NCBI GenBank assembly: GCA_045600945.1
Contig: JAZRYX010000078.1
Location: forward strand, 62,001 to 126,000
Length of the DNA stretch: 64,000 nucleotides
Reading direction: 5' to 3'
DNA from: Darwinimomas sp045600945
GTDB lineage: Bacteria; Bacillota; Clostridia; Lachnospirales; Lachnospiraceae
Shown: positions 17,299 to 26,463 of the stretch, piece by piece
How the letters are laid out: every line of letters begins with the position of its first letter
How positions within the stretch are numbered: the stretch's first letter is position 1
Made by a program: the position numbers and the translations under genes
Notes under the pieces: model-generated
Told to the model about the DNA's origin: nothing
Seen by the model: only the letters and a program-made list of their open reading frames with translations
Databases searched by the model: none

Positions 17299-17320
17299 AG
17301 CGTTGTAAAATAAGGAATAT

Positions 17321-19384
17321 ATGTTTATGGTTGAAAAACGTCAAAAATTAAACGGAATCAGTTTTATACGGGCAATTTGTTCATTGGGTATAGTTTTATA
17401 CCATTTTTCAGCAGCTTCGGCTTGTCCGCTGAAGATACTGTTTGGAAATGCCAACGGAAACTGGGGAGAGGCATTTGTTGCCCTGTTTTTTATAGTTTCA
17501 GGGTTTTCTTTGTATTATAACCGCAAAGAAGAAGATATAACCGGAGATTTTTATTTCAGAAGATTCAAGAGCATCTTCCCGTCATTTTGGATAGGTTACA
17601 TCATTATATTTGTAATAAAAGTAATCGAAAACGGCAGTTTTTTTTATCTGGACGGCATTGCATCAAGGTCTTCTCTGTTACTTTCCGTAATAGGTATGGA
17701 CGGCTATTTTCTTTATAGAATCCCAAACTATTATCTTATCGGTGAATGGTTTCTCGGAGCAATCATTCTTATCTATCTTTTATATCCTTTGATAATTAAG
17801 GCTTTTAATATAGCAGGAGAGTTAATTACCGGCATTTTGTTTGTCGTTTTCATTATCCTGGTATACAGAAATCCTTTTATGATGGTTCCGTTCAGGAATC
17901 TGTTATCCTGTCTGTTTTTCTTTATGGTGGGTCTCCTTATATGCAAATACCGTGATCGTCTTATAAGCAACAGATTATTTCTGGTATTGTCATTAATTGT
18001 TTCGTTTATTATGGCTTTCGTCCATTTGCCGCTGCCGGAGGATATATGTAAGGGAATGCTGGGAATAGCCTTATTTATTCCTTTATATTCGTTAGGAGAA
18101 TTAGCTTGTAAAAACATTCTGCTCCTTAAGATAACCGGAGAATTCAGTTCTGTTTCATATGAGGTTTTTCTTCTTCATCATGTCATCATTTATAAGATTC
18201 TTCAATTTGTGAACCCTGTATCAAAAAAGAAAATGCTGATAATCCTACTGGGGACACTTATATTAATTTATATTTCAGCAGGTTTATTAAAAACACTGAG
18301 GAATCAGATAATCACTTTGAATCTTCAAAAATTTTCGGATTCAGCACTAAGATTATCTGAATTAGACATAGCTAAAGGTATCGCGATAATTTCAGTTATG
18401 CTTGTACATCTTCCGAGAGAGTATAGACTTATCCCGGATGGGATTACTTTTCATCTTGCAGTATTTTTTGCCGTATCAGGAATACTTCTTTCTGAAAAAA
18501 AATATGATATCAGGAAAGATTTAAGAAGAATCCTGCTGCCGTATCTTATTTTGTCGGTTATCTATATTTGTTATGTATCAATTAAGTATTTCTGCACCGG
18601 TCATCCGGAAATGATAATCGGAGATGCCGAAGTATATGCTTTTTATACGGTCACTCTCGTCGGTTGCGGAACGTTATGGTTTCTTCCTACATTATTTATT
18701 TCAAGAGTCATCACAGCGCTTTGCAGGAGAATAACTTCTGAAAAATATACATTATTACTTTCCGGAGTATTTGTATTCAGTGTCTTATCAGCTTATTTTT
18801 TACAGCAAAAAGGATTATGCGGTGCTCCGCAGGCTTTAAGTGCAACTGCAATATTACATAATATCCTTATAGTTTTAGTTCAATCATTTATTGCAGCCGG
18901 TATATCAGGATTGGGCATCATGATCTGGAAGTTTCTTAACAGGAAAGATTCAATCTCACGAACAATTTGTATTACGATGATTTGTCTTGTACTTAATTTC
19001 CTGTTTTATCACTTATATGACGGAAACGATCTTCATTTTGCTAATATTATTCAACCATTAGGATATATGTTCGGTATATTATTCGGATGTACAGGGATTC
19101 TCGGATTATCAAAATTGATCAGTAAGGTACCGTATATTTCATCAGTTTTGATATTCTTCGGTATAAACTCTCTGATCATTATGACTACGCATTTGGAATA
19201 TGATTTTCTGAAGAATACCGCTTTATTTACAGGTATAGTTACTCAGAATCCTGTTTTGCGTCACATATTGCCGATTTTTATGTTATGTATTATCGAAGCG
19301 ATGATATGTCTTATAGTTAATGCAACACCGCTTAAAAAGATATTCAGACCATTTGAAAAATCAGGATTATTGAAAGAAAGATAG
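17321..19384 (+). CDS. Membrane protein with two fused acyltransferase-3 domains
   Basis: 687 residues, about 20 hydrophobic segments. Two tandem acyltransferase-3 (OafA/NodX-like) repeats: the first from about residue 10 (GISFIRAICSLGIVLYHFS, then FIVSGFSLYYNRK), the second from about 345 (LDIAKGIAIISVMLVHLPRE, then FFAVSGILLSEKKYD). Both keep the active-site His of the family near the end of the first helix (LYHFS; LVHLP). Members move acetyl or succinyl groups across the membrane onto surface glycans, peptidoglycan or lipids; the substrate here is unknown. There is no SGNH esterase domain. The start is the first ATG, with weak AAGGAATAT; a second ATG lies two codons in. Confidence 0.82.
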   Translation: MFMVEKRQKLNGISFIRAICSLGIVLYHFSAASACPLKILFGNANGNWGEAFVALFFIVSGFSLYYNRKEEDITGDFYFRRFKSIFPSFWIGYIIIFVIKVIENGSFFYLDGIASRSSLLLSVIGMDGYFLYRIPNYYLIGEWFLGAIILIYLLYPLIIKAFNIAGELITGILFVVFIILVYRNPFMMVPFRNLLSCLFFFMVGLLICKYRDRLISNRLFLVLSLIVSFIMAFVHLPLPEDICKGMLGIALFIPLYSLGELACKNILLLKITGEFSSVSYEVFLLHHVIIYKILQFVNPVSKKKMLIILLGTLILIYISAGLLKTLRNQIITLNLQKFSDSALRLSELDIAKGIAIISVMLVHLPREYRLIPDGITFHLAVFFAVSGILLSEKKYDIRKDLRRILLPYLILSVIYICYVSIKYFCTGHPEMIIGDAEVYAFYTVTLVGCGTLWFLPTLFISRVITALCRRITSEKYTLLLSGVFVFSVLSAYFLQQKGLCGAPQALSATAILHNILIVLVQSFIAAGISGLGIMIWKFLNRKDSISRTICITMICLVLNFLFYHLYDGNDLHFANIIQPLGYMFGILFGCTGILGLSKLISKVPYISSVLIFFGINSLIIMTTHLEYDFLKNTALFTGIVTQNPVLRHILPIFMLCIIEAMICLIVNATPLKKIFRPFEKSGLLKER

Positions 19385-19398
19385 ATAAAATGTAGAAT
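19370..19398 (+). promoter_or_regulatory. Promoter of the amidohydrolase-radical SAM unit
   Basis: TTGAAA (19370-19375), 17-bp spacer, TAGAAT (19393-19398), beginning inside the last codons of the acyltransferase gene. The next gene starts 34 bases later after ACGAGGGATTATT. Confidence 0.62.
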
Positions 19399-19431
19399 AG
19401 TATTGTTTAATATTATTAACGAGGGATTATT

Positions 19432-20736
19432 ATGTATTTTAAAAACATAAGCATTATAGATAAGGAGTTCTGTCTTAAACGTAATCAACATGTTTTGGTA
19501 GAAGGGAAGAAATTCTGCTACATCGGTTCTGAAAGACCCGAATTACTCGGAATGGATATTACAGGGCATGAAATATTTGACGGGAATCATAAGCTTATTA
19601 TGCCGGCATTCTACAATGCTCATTGTCATTCATCTATGACTTTGCTAAGAGGTTATGGGGAAGGAATGGAATTGAACACATGGTTAACTGAGAAGGTATT
19701 TCCTTTTGAAGAACGTTTTGATGAAAATCATAAATTCTGGGGTGCCTTACTCGGTGCGTTGGAAATGATATCGTCAGGCTGTGTTTCTGTTTCCGATATG
19801 TATTCCTGCCTTGCCAGATATGGGAGAGGTCTGCATGATGCAGGAATGAAAGCTAATATCAGTAATGGCATGATCGTTATGAATCCGGAGGGCAGTTTCT
19901 ATGATGACAGATCTTACAGGGATACCATTGAACTTATGGAGCTGGTAAAGACATTTGATGATGACAGAATTATTCCTACCGCATCAGTTCATGATGAATT
20001 TACTACAACAGATAGAAGCGTAGAAGAATGTGTTGATTTTGCCAAAAGAAATAATCTTATGATGCAGATACACATGTCAGAGGCAAAAAAGAATCATGAC
20101 TCATGTATAAAAAGAAGAGGAATTTCACCTGCAAGATATTTCGAGCAAAAAGGGCTGTTTGACCTGAAAACAACGGCTGCACATTGTGTACAGCTGTCCG
20201 ATGAAGATATAGACATTCTTAAAGAACATGATGTTTATATGTCACATTGTATTTCATCTAATCTAAAACTCGGGACGGGAATTGCCCCGTTAAAACATTA
20301 TTATAATAAAGGTCTTAATATCGCATTGGGTACAGATGGAGCTTCTTCGAATAATAATTTAAATATGTTTGAAGAAATGCATATGGTTGCGATGGTCTGT
20401 AGAGGACAATCATTAGATTCAAATGCCATTCCGGCTAAAGAAATTATCAGATTCGCAACACGTAACGGAGCACTTTCTCAGGGGAGAAATGATAGCGGAT
20501 TGATTGATACGGATATGAGAGCAGATTTTATAGTTTTGGATATGGATAAACCTCATCTTTATCCGGATTTTGATACTATTGCAAATGTTGTTTTCTCGGC
20601 TCAGTCATCTGATGTTTATATGACAGTATGTGACGGAGATATTCTGTATAAGAACGGAGAGTTTACCCATCTTGATCAGGAAGAGATTAAGGCAAAAGCT
20701 GTAGAAAGCTTTGAAGAGATATTGAAGAGTTTGTAA
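19432..20736 (+). CDS. Amidohydrolase of the SAH/MTA/5'-deoxyadenosine deaminase family
   Basis: 434 residues, metal-dependent amidohydrolase (TIM barrel with small beta domain). HxH metal site in NAHCHSSMTLLRGYGEGMEL, further metal ligands in QIHMSEAKK and TAAHCVQL, and the catalytic Asp in GTDGASSNNNLNMFEEM. The LLRGYGEGMELNTWL stretch and the NNNLN segment are typical of S-adenosylhomocysteine / methylthioadenosine deaminases, a family that includes 5'-deoxyadenosine deaminase (DadD). The stop and the next start share an A (TAATG), so translation is coupled to a radical SAM protein. Guanine or chlorohydrolase-type substrates are the alternative. Confidence 0.82.
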   Translation: MYFKNISIIDKEFCLKRNQHVLVEGKKFCYIGSERPELLGMDITGHEIFDGNHKLIMPAFYNAHCHSSMTLLRGYGEGMELNTWLTEKVFPFEERFDENHKFWGALLGALEMISSGCVSVSDMYSCLARYGRGLHDAGMKANISNGMIVMNPEGSFYDDRSYRDTIELMELVKTFDDDRIIPTASVHDEFTTTDRSVEECVDFAKRNNLMMQIHMSEAKKNHDSCIKRRGISPARYFEQKGLFDLKTTAAHCVQLSDEDIDILKEHDVYMSHCISSNLKLGTGIAPLKHYYNKGLNIALGTDGASSNNNLNMFEEMHMVAMVCRGQSLDSNAIPAKEIIRFATRNGALSQGRNDSGLIDTDMRADFIVLDMDKPHLYPDFDTIANVVFSAQSSDVYMTVCDGDILYKNGEFTHLDQEEIKAKAVESFEEILKSL

Positions 20737-21530
20737 TGTCAGATGTACGAATCGGAAAATACCAATTACATCATGGCGAAGAACCATGTATAAGCGGTAC
20801 CCGCGGATCGGGTACCGTGTTTTTTAGCGGATGTAATCTTGGATGTGTGTTTTGTCAAAACGATCCAATCAGTCATCATGGAGTGGGCAAACAATACTCA
20901 ATAGAAGGCCTTGCAGATATATTCAAAGAACTTGAGAAAAAAGGTGCTCATAATATCAATATTGTTACCGGTTATTCCTGGATTGACAGAATAATAGAAG
21001 CTTTTGACATATACAAGCCTTCCATACCGGTTATTTGGAATTCATCAGGCTATGAAGATGTTAAGAAGATAGAGTTATTGGAAAAATATGTTGATGTATA
21101 TCTTCCGGATTACAAATATGATGATTCTGTTTTGGCCGGAAAATTTTCAAAAAAGACAGATTATCCGGAGATTGCAAGACTGGCCATATCAGAGATGCTT
21201 CGTCAAAAAGGCAATCCTGTATTTGATTCAGATGGAATTATTCAAAAAGGAGTCATCATACGTCATCTTGTTCTTCCTCTTCATATAAAAAACACTGAAT
21301 CAGTTATCAGACATTTTACCGGGTATTTTGGTGACGCATGGCTTAGTCTTATGTTACAATATACACCTGTTGTTAAGTCCGATTCTTTCCCTGAACTGGG
21401 TAGGACACTTACAAAACGGGAATGTGATAGAGCATTGAAACTGTTATACAACAGTAATATTACTAATGGATTCATTCAGGATATAAGCGCAGCAACTGAC
21501 GAGCTGATTCCTGATTTTAACATTTATTGA
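20736..21530 (+). CDS. pflX: PflX-type radical SAM protein (COG1313)
   Basis: 264 residues. The iron-sulfur motif CX3CX2C is in FFSGCNLGCVFCQND, preceded by the family's EEPCISGTRGSGTV; the next glycine-rich strand is NIVTGYSWIDRIIEAF. This is the COG1313 group of uncharacterised pyruvate formate-lyase-activase-like proteins. It is distinct from true PflA, which is normally beside pflB, and no pflB is here. Its target is unknown. The start overlaps the amidohydrolase stop by one base. The Cof phosphatase gene follows 9 bases later and probably shares the mRNA. Confidence 0.85.
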   Translation: MSDVRIGKYQLHHGEEPCISGTRGSGTVFFSGCNLGCVFCQNDPISHHGVGKQYSIEGLADIFKELEKKGAHNINIVTGYSWIDRIIEAFDIYKPSIPVIWNSSGYEDVKKIELLEKYVDVYLPDYKYDDSVLAGKFSKKTDYPEIARLAISEMLRQKGNPVFDSDGIIQKGVIIRHLVLPLHIKNTESVIRHFTGYFGDAWLSLMLQYTPVVKSDSFPELGRTLTKRECDRALKLLYNSNITNGFIQDISAATDELIPDFNIY

Positions 21531-21539
21531 GGAGTAAAT

Positions 21540-22367
21540 ATGATAAAACTGATTTCATTTGATCTTGATGGTACATTATTAACGACAGATAAAAGGATAA
21601 CCAAAAGAACATATGAGGCATTGAAAAATGCATCCGAACTGGGTGTACATATTGTTCCTGCTACCGGAAGATTCTTAACGACCGTGCCGGAGGACATAAA
21701 AAGAATGCCTTTTGTTGACTGTATTATATCAATCAACGGAGCATATGTTTATGATTTAAAAACAAAGAATGCAATATACAGATCCGAGATTCCACTGGAT
21801 GAGGCAATTGATATTATGTCTTACTTTGATACAATGCCGCTGGCTTATGATTGTTATCTTGATAATGATTCGTTTATTACACGTACCATGATGGAAAATA
21901 TCACGTCGTATGTAGAAGATGAGTTTTATCTTGATTTGGTTTGGAAATACAGGAAGAGTGTTGATGAACTGAAAACTCACATAAGAGAGTTGAATTGTGA
22001 TATTCAAAAAATCATGGCCTATACGACAGATATGAAGCTTAAAAAGTATCTGATGGACACTCTTGAAGATAAATTCCCTGGTCGTATAGTCACTTCTTCA
22101 ATCAAAAACAATATTGAGATAAACAATAAAGGCGCCAACAAGGGAATGGCTTTGGAGGCGGTTTCGAAATACTATGATATTGATATTTCGGAAACTTTGG
22201 CTTTCGGAGACAGCTATAATGATATTCCGCTTATAGCTAAAGCGGGTATCGGTGTCTGTATGGAAAACGGCAACAAAGAGGCAAAAGATGTCGCCGATAT
22301 CGTTACTTTGTCCAACGATGAAGAAGGAGTGGCCCGGATAATAGAAGAACTTGTTCTTAAACACTAA
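21540..22367 (+). CDS. Cof-type HAD phosphatase
   Basis: 275 residues. HAD motif I FDLDGTLLTTDK, motif II ATGRF, and motifs III-IV in NKGANKGMALEAV and FGDSYNDIPL, with a C2-type cap between them (Cof/YidA group). Such enzymes dephosphorylate sugar phosphates, flavin or pyridoxal phosphates with broad specificity; the substrate cannot be fixed here. Start ATG after TGAGGAGTAAAT. Last gene before a terminator. Confidence 0.9.
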   Translation: MIKLISFDLDGTLLTTDKRITKRTYEALKNASELGVHIVPATGRFLTTVPEDIKRMPFVDCIISINGAYVYDLKTKNAIYRSEIPLDEAIDIMSYFDTMPLAYDCYLDNDSFITRTMMENITSYVEDEFYLDLVWKYRKSVDELKTHIRELNCDIQKIMAYTTDMKLKKYLMDTLEDKFPGRIVTSSIKNNIEINNKGANKGMALEAVSKYYDIDISETLAFGDSYNDIPLIAKAGIGVCMENGNKEAKDVADIVTLSNDEEGVARIIEELVLKH

Positions 22368-22402
22368 ATATTGTTTCAATATATGATAAATATACCATAT
22401 TT

Positions 22403-22437
22403 GGCCTGTCAATCTTGCTATTGACCGGCCGTTTTTG
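22403..22437 (+). terminator. Intrinsic terminator after the Cof phosphatase gene
   Basis: GGCC-T-GTCAAT (22403-22413) pairs with ATTGAC-C-GGCC with one internal mismatch, followed by GTTTTTG. It overlaps the promoter of the next operon. Confidence 0.78.
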
Positions 22438-22443
22438 TATAAT
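22415..22443 (+). promoter_or_regulatory. Promoter of the ftsK-murE-murF operon, overlapping a terminator
   Basis: TTGCTA (22415-22420), 17-bp spacer, perfect TATAAT (22438-22443). The -35 lies in the terminator loop and the spacer covers its 3' arm and T-run. Confidence 0.7.
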
Positions 22444-22466
22444 ATACAAGTAAAATTATGTATTGC

Positions 22467-22481
22467 GGAGGCATTAGTTTG
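22467..22481 (+). promoter_or_regulatory. ftsK: Ribosome binding site deciding a TTG start for ftsK
   Basis: GGAGG at 22467-22471 lies 7 bases before the TTG at 22479. The in-frame ATG at 22458 has no binding site and is only about 8 bases from the expected transcription start, so TTG is the better start. Confidence 0.7.
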
Positions 22482-24983
22482 GCTGCAAAAAAGAAAACTT
22501 CAAAGAAAAAGGTTGATAATACTGGAAAAGCCAATTCCGGATTTGTGACCGGCGAGATAGCTTTAATAGGTTTCTTTTTAGTATCACTATTATTGTTTTT
22601 GAGTAATTTCGGCGGAGAAACATCATTGATCGGTAAATTCGGTGATGCTCTCAGAAGTTTCCAAATCGGGTTTTTCGGAGTATTGGGTTATGTATTTCCT
22701 ATAGTCCTGTTTATTATGGCTGCGTTTATACTGAGTAACTATAAAAATCCGAAGGTTTGGATAAAAATCCTTGCCGGTTTTTGTCTGATAATATCATTGT
22801 GTTCAATTATTCAGATTATTTTCGGAAAAGAGTCCGGGGGTTCTCTTGGAACGTTCTTTATGGATATATTAAGTAATCTTGTAGGCATGGTGGGAACGTT
22901 CTTTATTATGTTTGCTTTTCTTATAGTCTCAATAATTGTTATTTCCGAAAAAAGTCTTGTTAAGTTGGTTAAGAATAGCGGATTTAAGGCATATTCAGCC
23001 GCAAAAGAAGATATCTCCATACGCAAACTTGAACATACTGCAAAAGTATATGAGCAAAGGCAAATGAGAAAAGCTGACGCATTAAGGCGTGTGGAAGGTA
23101 TTGATTTTGAAGCGACTGACCTAAGCAGGTTTAAAGACGATTCGAAACCGGATTCGTCACTTGATACAGTCATTGATTATGATATCAAATCCGATGATGA
23201 ATATAAAACCCCGGAAGATAATATGGTAAGTAACAGTCCGGATTCTTTTGTGGGTAAAATTAATTTCCCTCAGATTTTTGAAGAAGATACAGTGCCTTTT
23301 GATAATGAGGATGAAGATACCAAAGCAGCTTTTGCTAAGGCAAAAGTGATTTTGGCTGATATTCCGGAAGACAGAACCATCGTTACTGCAACAGGTAAGG
23401 TTATTAATTCCGAACGTGAAAATACTATAAAAAGGATGGAAGAGGCCAAAAAATCCACAGATCTTGGTCAAATGCGGGAGGATGTTAAGAAGAGGACTGC
23501 TGCAATTAAGTCAAAAGCATACAAGATTCCACCGATGAATCTTCTTACCAGGGGCGCTTCCGGTTCGGGAAATGAATCGGAATCAGAGTATAAGCAAACT
23601 GCAATAAAACTACAGCAGACCCTTGATACTTTCGGTATATCCGTAACTGTGACAGATATCAGCTGCGGTCCCACTGTGACCAGATATGAGTTGCATCCGC
23701 AACAGGGTGTAAAAGTTGCAAGGATTATGGCATTACAGGATGACCTTAAACTTGCGCTTGCTGCAGCTGACATAAGAATCGAAGCCCCTATACCGGGAAA
23801 AGCAGCAATCGGAATTGAAGTTCCTAATAAAGAAAGTCATACAGTACAGCTCAGGGACATATTGGAAACCAAGGCTTTTAAAGAATCAAAAGCAAAGATT
23901 GCTTTTGCAATCGGAAAGGATATCGGTGGTTCTACCATAGTTGCAGATCTTGCGAAGATGCCTCATGTGCTTATTGCAGGTGCTACAGGATCCGGTAAGT
24001 CTGTTTGTATAAATACTCTTATTTTGAGCATTCTATATAAGTATTCACCTGAAGAAGTAAAGATGATAATGATAGATCCGAAGATGGTTGAATTATCATG
24101 CTATAATGGTATACCACATCTGCTTATCCCTGTTGTTACTGATGTCAAAAAAGCAACAGGTGCTCTCAACTGGGCAGTTGCCGAGATGGAAGACCGATAC
24201 AAGAAGTTTGAATCAGTAGGTGCAAAAGATATCACAAGTTATAATGAGAGCATACAGGCTGCAAGAGATTCGCTGATCGAACAAGGCATGGATGACAGTG
24301 AACTCCCCGAAAAGCTGCCGACTATCGTAATAATTGTAGATGAGCTTGCTGATATGATGATGCAGTGCAAAGGTGAGGTTGAACCGGCCATTGTTCGTAT
24401 TTCACAACTCGCAAGAGCCGCAGGAATGCATCTGGTAATTGCTACACAGAGACCTTCGGTAAATGTAATCACAGGCCTTATTAAAGCAAATATTCCTTCC
24501 AGAATAGCACTGGCAGTTACATCCGGTGTTGATTCAAGAACAATTATTGATACAGTAGGTGCAGAGAAATTATTGGGACATGGAGATATGCTTTATAATC
24601 CTCAGGATGCTCCTAAACCAATGAGAGCTCAGGGTGCTTTTGTCTCGGAACAGGATATTCATAAAGTCGTTTCATATATCATAAATGAAAAAATCACTCC
24701 TTTCTATGACGAAAACACTTTCAACCAGATGGTTCTGCCTATAACAGAATCCGCAGGCTCATCAGGTGATGAAAGAGATGATCTTTTTGTTCAGGCCGGA
24801 AGATATATTATTGACAAAAAGAAAGCTTCTATAGGTAATCTTCAGAGAGCTTTCAGAATCGGTTTCAACAGAGCTGCGAGAATAATGGATCAGCTTTGTG
24901 ATGCCGGGGTAGTGGGACCGGAACAAGGTACAAAACCAAGAGAGATACTTATGACGCAGGAACAATTTGAAGAATTATCTTAA
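22479..24983 (+). CDS. ftsK: DNA translocase FtsK/SpoIIIE
   Basis: Septal motor that pumps chromosomal DNA through the closing division septum. 834 residues from TTG. Basic N-terminus, four membrane segments in the first 170 residues, an acidic linker, then the alpha-beta motor with P-loop GATGSGKS (about 501-508) and Walker B in TIVIIVDELADMM, and the C-terminal gamma winged helix (IGNLQRAFRIGFNRAARIMD) that reads polar DNA motifs. Membrane topology and length fit SpoIIIE/FtsK of Firmicutes; which name is better depends on whether the organism sporulates. First gene of a long co-directional run; murE-like follows 12 bases later. Confidence 0.95.
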   Translation: MAAKKKTSKKKVDNTGKANSGFVTGEIALIGFFLVSLLLFLSNFGGETSLIGKFGDALRSFQIGFFGVLGYVFPIVLFIMAAFILSNYKNPKVWIKILAGFCLIISLCSIIQIIFGKESGGSLGTFFMDILSNLVGMVGTFFIMFAFLIVSIIVISEKSLVKLVKNSGFKAYSAAKEDISIRKLEHTAKVYEQRQMRKADALRRVEGIDFEATDLSRFKDDSKPDSSLDTVIDYDIKSDDEYKTPEDNMVSNSPDSFVGKINFPQIFEEDTVPFDNEDEDTKAAFAKAKVILADIPEDRTIVTATGKVINSERENTIKRMEEAKKSTDLGQMREDVKKRTAAIKSKAYKIPPMNLLTRGASGSGNESESEYKQTAIKLQQTLDTFGISVTVTDISCGPTVTRYELHPQQGVKVARIMALQDDLKLALAAADIRIEAPIPGKAAIGIEVPNKESHTVQLRDILETKAFKESKAKIAFAIGKDIGGSTIVADLAKMPHVLIAGATGSGKSVCINTLILSILYKYSPEEVKMIMIDPKMVELSCYNGIPHLLIPVVTDVKKATGALNWAVAEMEDRYKKFESVGAKDITSYNESIQAARDSLIEQGMDDSELPEKLPTIVIIVDELADMMMQCKGEVEPAIVRISQLARAAGMHLVIATQRPSVNVITGLIKANIPSRIALAVTSGVDSRTIIDTVGAEKLLGHGDMLYNPQDAPKPMRAQGAFVSEQDIHKVVSYIINEKITPFYDENTFNQMVLPITESAGSSGDERDDLFVQAGRYIIDKKKASIGNLQRAFRIGFNRAARIMDQLCDAGVVGPEQGTKPREILMTQEQFEELS

Positions 24984-24995
24984 AAGGAGATATTT

Positions 24996-26459
24996 ATGAT
25001 TATCTCAAATGTTAATGATTTTCATTATAAAACTATTCAGGGATGCGATAATTACGAATATGATTCACTTGTATATGATTCAAGAAAAGTAACGGAGAAC
25101 TCACTTTTCGTTTGCTTAAAGGGTATGAAATTTGATTCACACGATATTATCGAAGAGGTAGTTAAGAATGGTGCAAAAGGTATTATTATTGAGCATGATT
25201 GCTGCTATCCTTTGAATGTAAATGTATATCGGGTTGAGAATTCGAGGATTGCTTTAGCTCTATGTTCTGCTGCATTCTTTGATTATCCGTCGAATAAATT
25301 AAAGACGATAGCAATTACCGGAACAAAAGGTAAAACAACAACCGCTCTGATGATACGTCATCTTATTGAAAAGTCAGGGGTACTATGCGGATACATAGGA
25401 ACTAACGGAATAGACATAGGTGATATACATATTTCGACACAGAATACTACTCCTGAAAGCTATGAGGTTAACAGAAGGTTTTCGGAAATGGTAGACGCTG
25501 GATGTAAATACGTAGTGATTGAAACATCAAGCCAGGCATTTTTGATGCATAGAGTTTATGGCATAGTATTTGACTATGCAATTTTTACCAATATTGCCAA
25601 TGATCATATCGGTGATGGTGAACATAAGGATTTTGAAGAATACCTTAATTGCAAAACTCAGCTTTTCAAACAAAGCAGGCATGGATTTATTAATATAGAG
25701 GATGATCATGCAGGATATATTATTGATAATTCGACGTGCTCTGAGATAACAACATTCGGTTTGTCAGAAAAGGCAGACTATTGGTATGATAATCTTAAAC
25801 TAACACAGACTGATAGCTTTATAGGATCGACGTTTATCTTTCATAATCGAAACAAAGAATTGAATTGTTCGATTTCCATTCCGGGAGCTTTTAATGCTGA
25901 TAACGCACTTGCAGCATTTTCGGTATTATCCGAACTGTCATTCAGTGACAGTATCATTGAATCAGGGCTTGAAGACATTAGTATATGCGGTCGAATGGAA
26001 CTGGTTCATTCGACTGAAGACATAAAAGTTATAGTAGATTTTGCCCATAATGAGATTGCCACGATTAATCTTGTGACTACTCTTAAAAATTACAATCCTA
26101 AAAGATTGGTTATAGTATTCGGATGTGGAGGCAACAGATCTAAAGAGAGAAGATTCGGAATGGGTAGGGTTGTTGGTGAAAATGCTGATTTTGCCATTAT
26201 TACGGAAGATAATAACAGAATGGAGTCATTTGATGATATCTGTAGAGATATTCATTCCACATTTGACAAAACAGGCTGTGATTATATAGATATTCCTTTA
26301 AGACCCGATGCTATCAGATATGCCATTCAGAATCATCAACCAGGAGATATGATAGCTATTATCGGAAAAGGACACGAAGGCGGTATAGAAAAAAATGGAG
26401 TTGTAACTCCATACACAGATCAGGAAGCCGTACAGGAACTTCTTAAGGAGCTGAATTAA
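24996..26459 (+). CDS. murE: MurE-like Mur ligase (UDP-MurNAc-tripeptide synthetase family)
   Basis: 487 residues with Mur ligase N, central and C domains. P-loop ITGTKGKTTT (about 107-116), carbamylated-lysine region EEYLNCKTQLF, UDP-muramoyl-peptide segment TTPESYEV, C-terminal KGHEGG. In canonical MurE that adds diaminopimelate, the residue-3 selectivity loop reads DNPR; here it is DNNR (residues 405-408), with the proline replaced and the arginine kept. It lies directly before murF, outside any dcw cluster. Either a normal MurE with a tolerated change or a second, specialised MurE; the added amino acid is therefore uncertain. Start ATG after AAAAGGAGATATTT. Confidence 0.88.
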   Translation: MIISNVNDFHYKTIQGCDNYEYDSLVYDSRKVTENSLFVCLKGMKFDSHDIIEEVVKNGAKGIIIEHDCCYPLNVNVYRVENSRIALALCSAAFFDYPSNKLKTIAITGTKGKTTTALMIRHLIEKSGVLCGYIGTNGIDIGDIHISTQNTTPESYEVNRRFSEMVDAGCKYVVIETSSQAFLMHRVYGIVFDYAIFTNIANDHIGDGEHKDFEEYLNCKTQLFKQSRHGFINIEDDHAGYIIDNSTCSEITTFGLSEKADYWYDNLKLTQTDSFIGSTFIFHNRNKELNCSISIPGAFNADNALAAFSVLSELSFSDSIIESGLEDISICGRMELVHSTEDIKVIVDFAHNEIATINLVTTLKNYNPKRLVIVFGCGGNRSKERRFGMGRVVGENADFAIITEDNNRMESFDDICRDIHSTFDKTGCDYIDIPLRPDAIRYAIQNHQPGDMIAIIGKGHEGGIEKNGVVTPYTDQEAVQELLKELN

Positions 26460-26463
26460 AATA

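Noticed and set aside
20736..21530. Pyruvate formate-lyase activase (PflA) for the radical SAM gene
   Set aside because: The GTRGSGTVFFSGCN region is the COG1313/PflX form and no pflB is adjacent; only a distant relationship to PflA can be claimed.
22458..22481. ATG at 22458 as the ftsK start
   Set aside because: It has no ribosome binding site of its own and overlaps the GGAGG that serves the TTG at 22479; only 7 residues differ.
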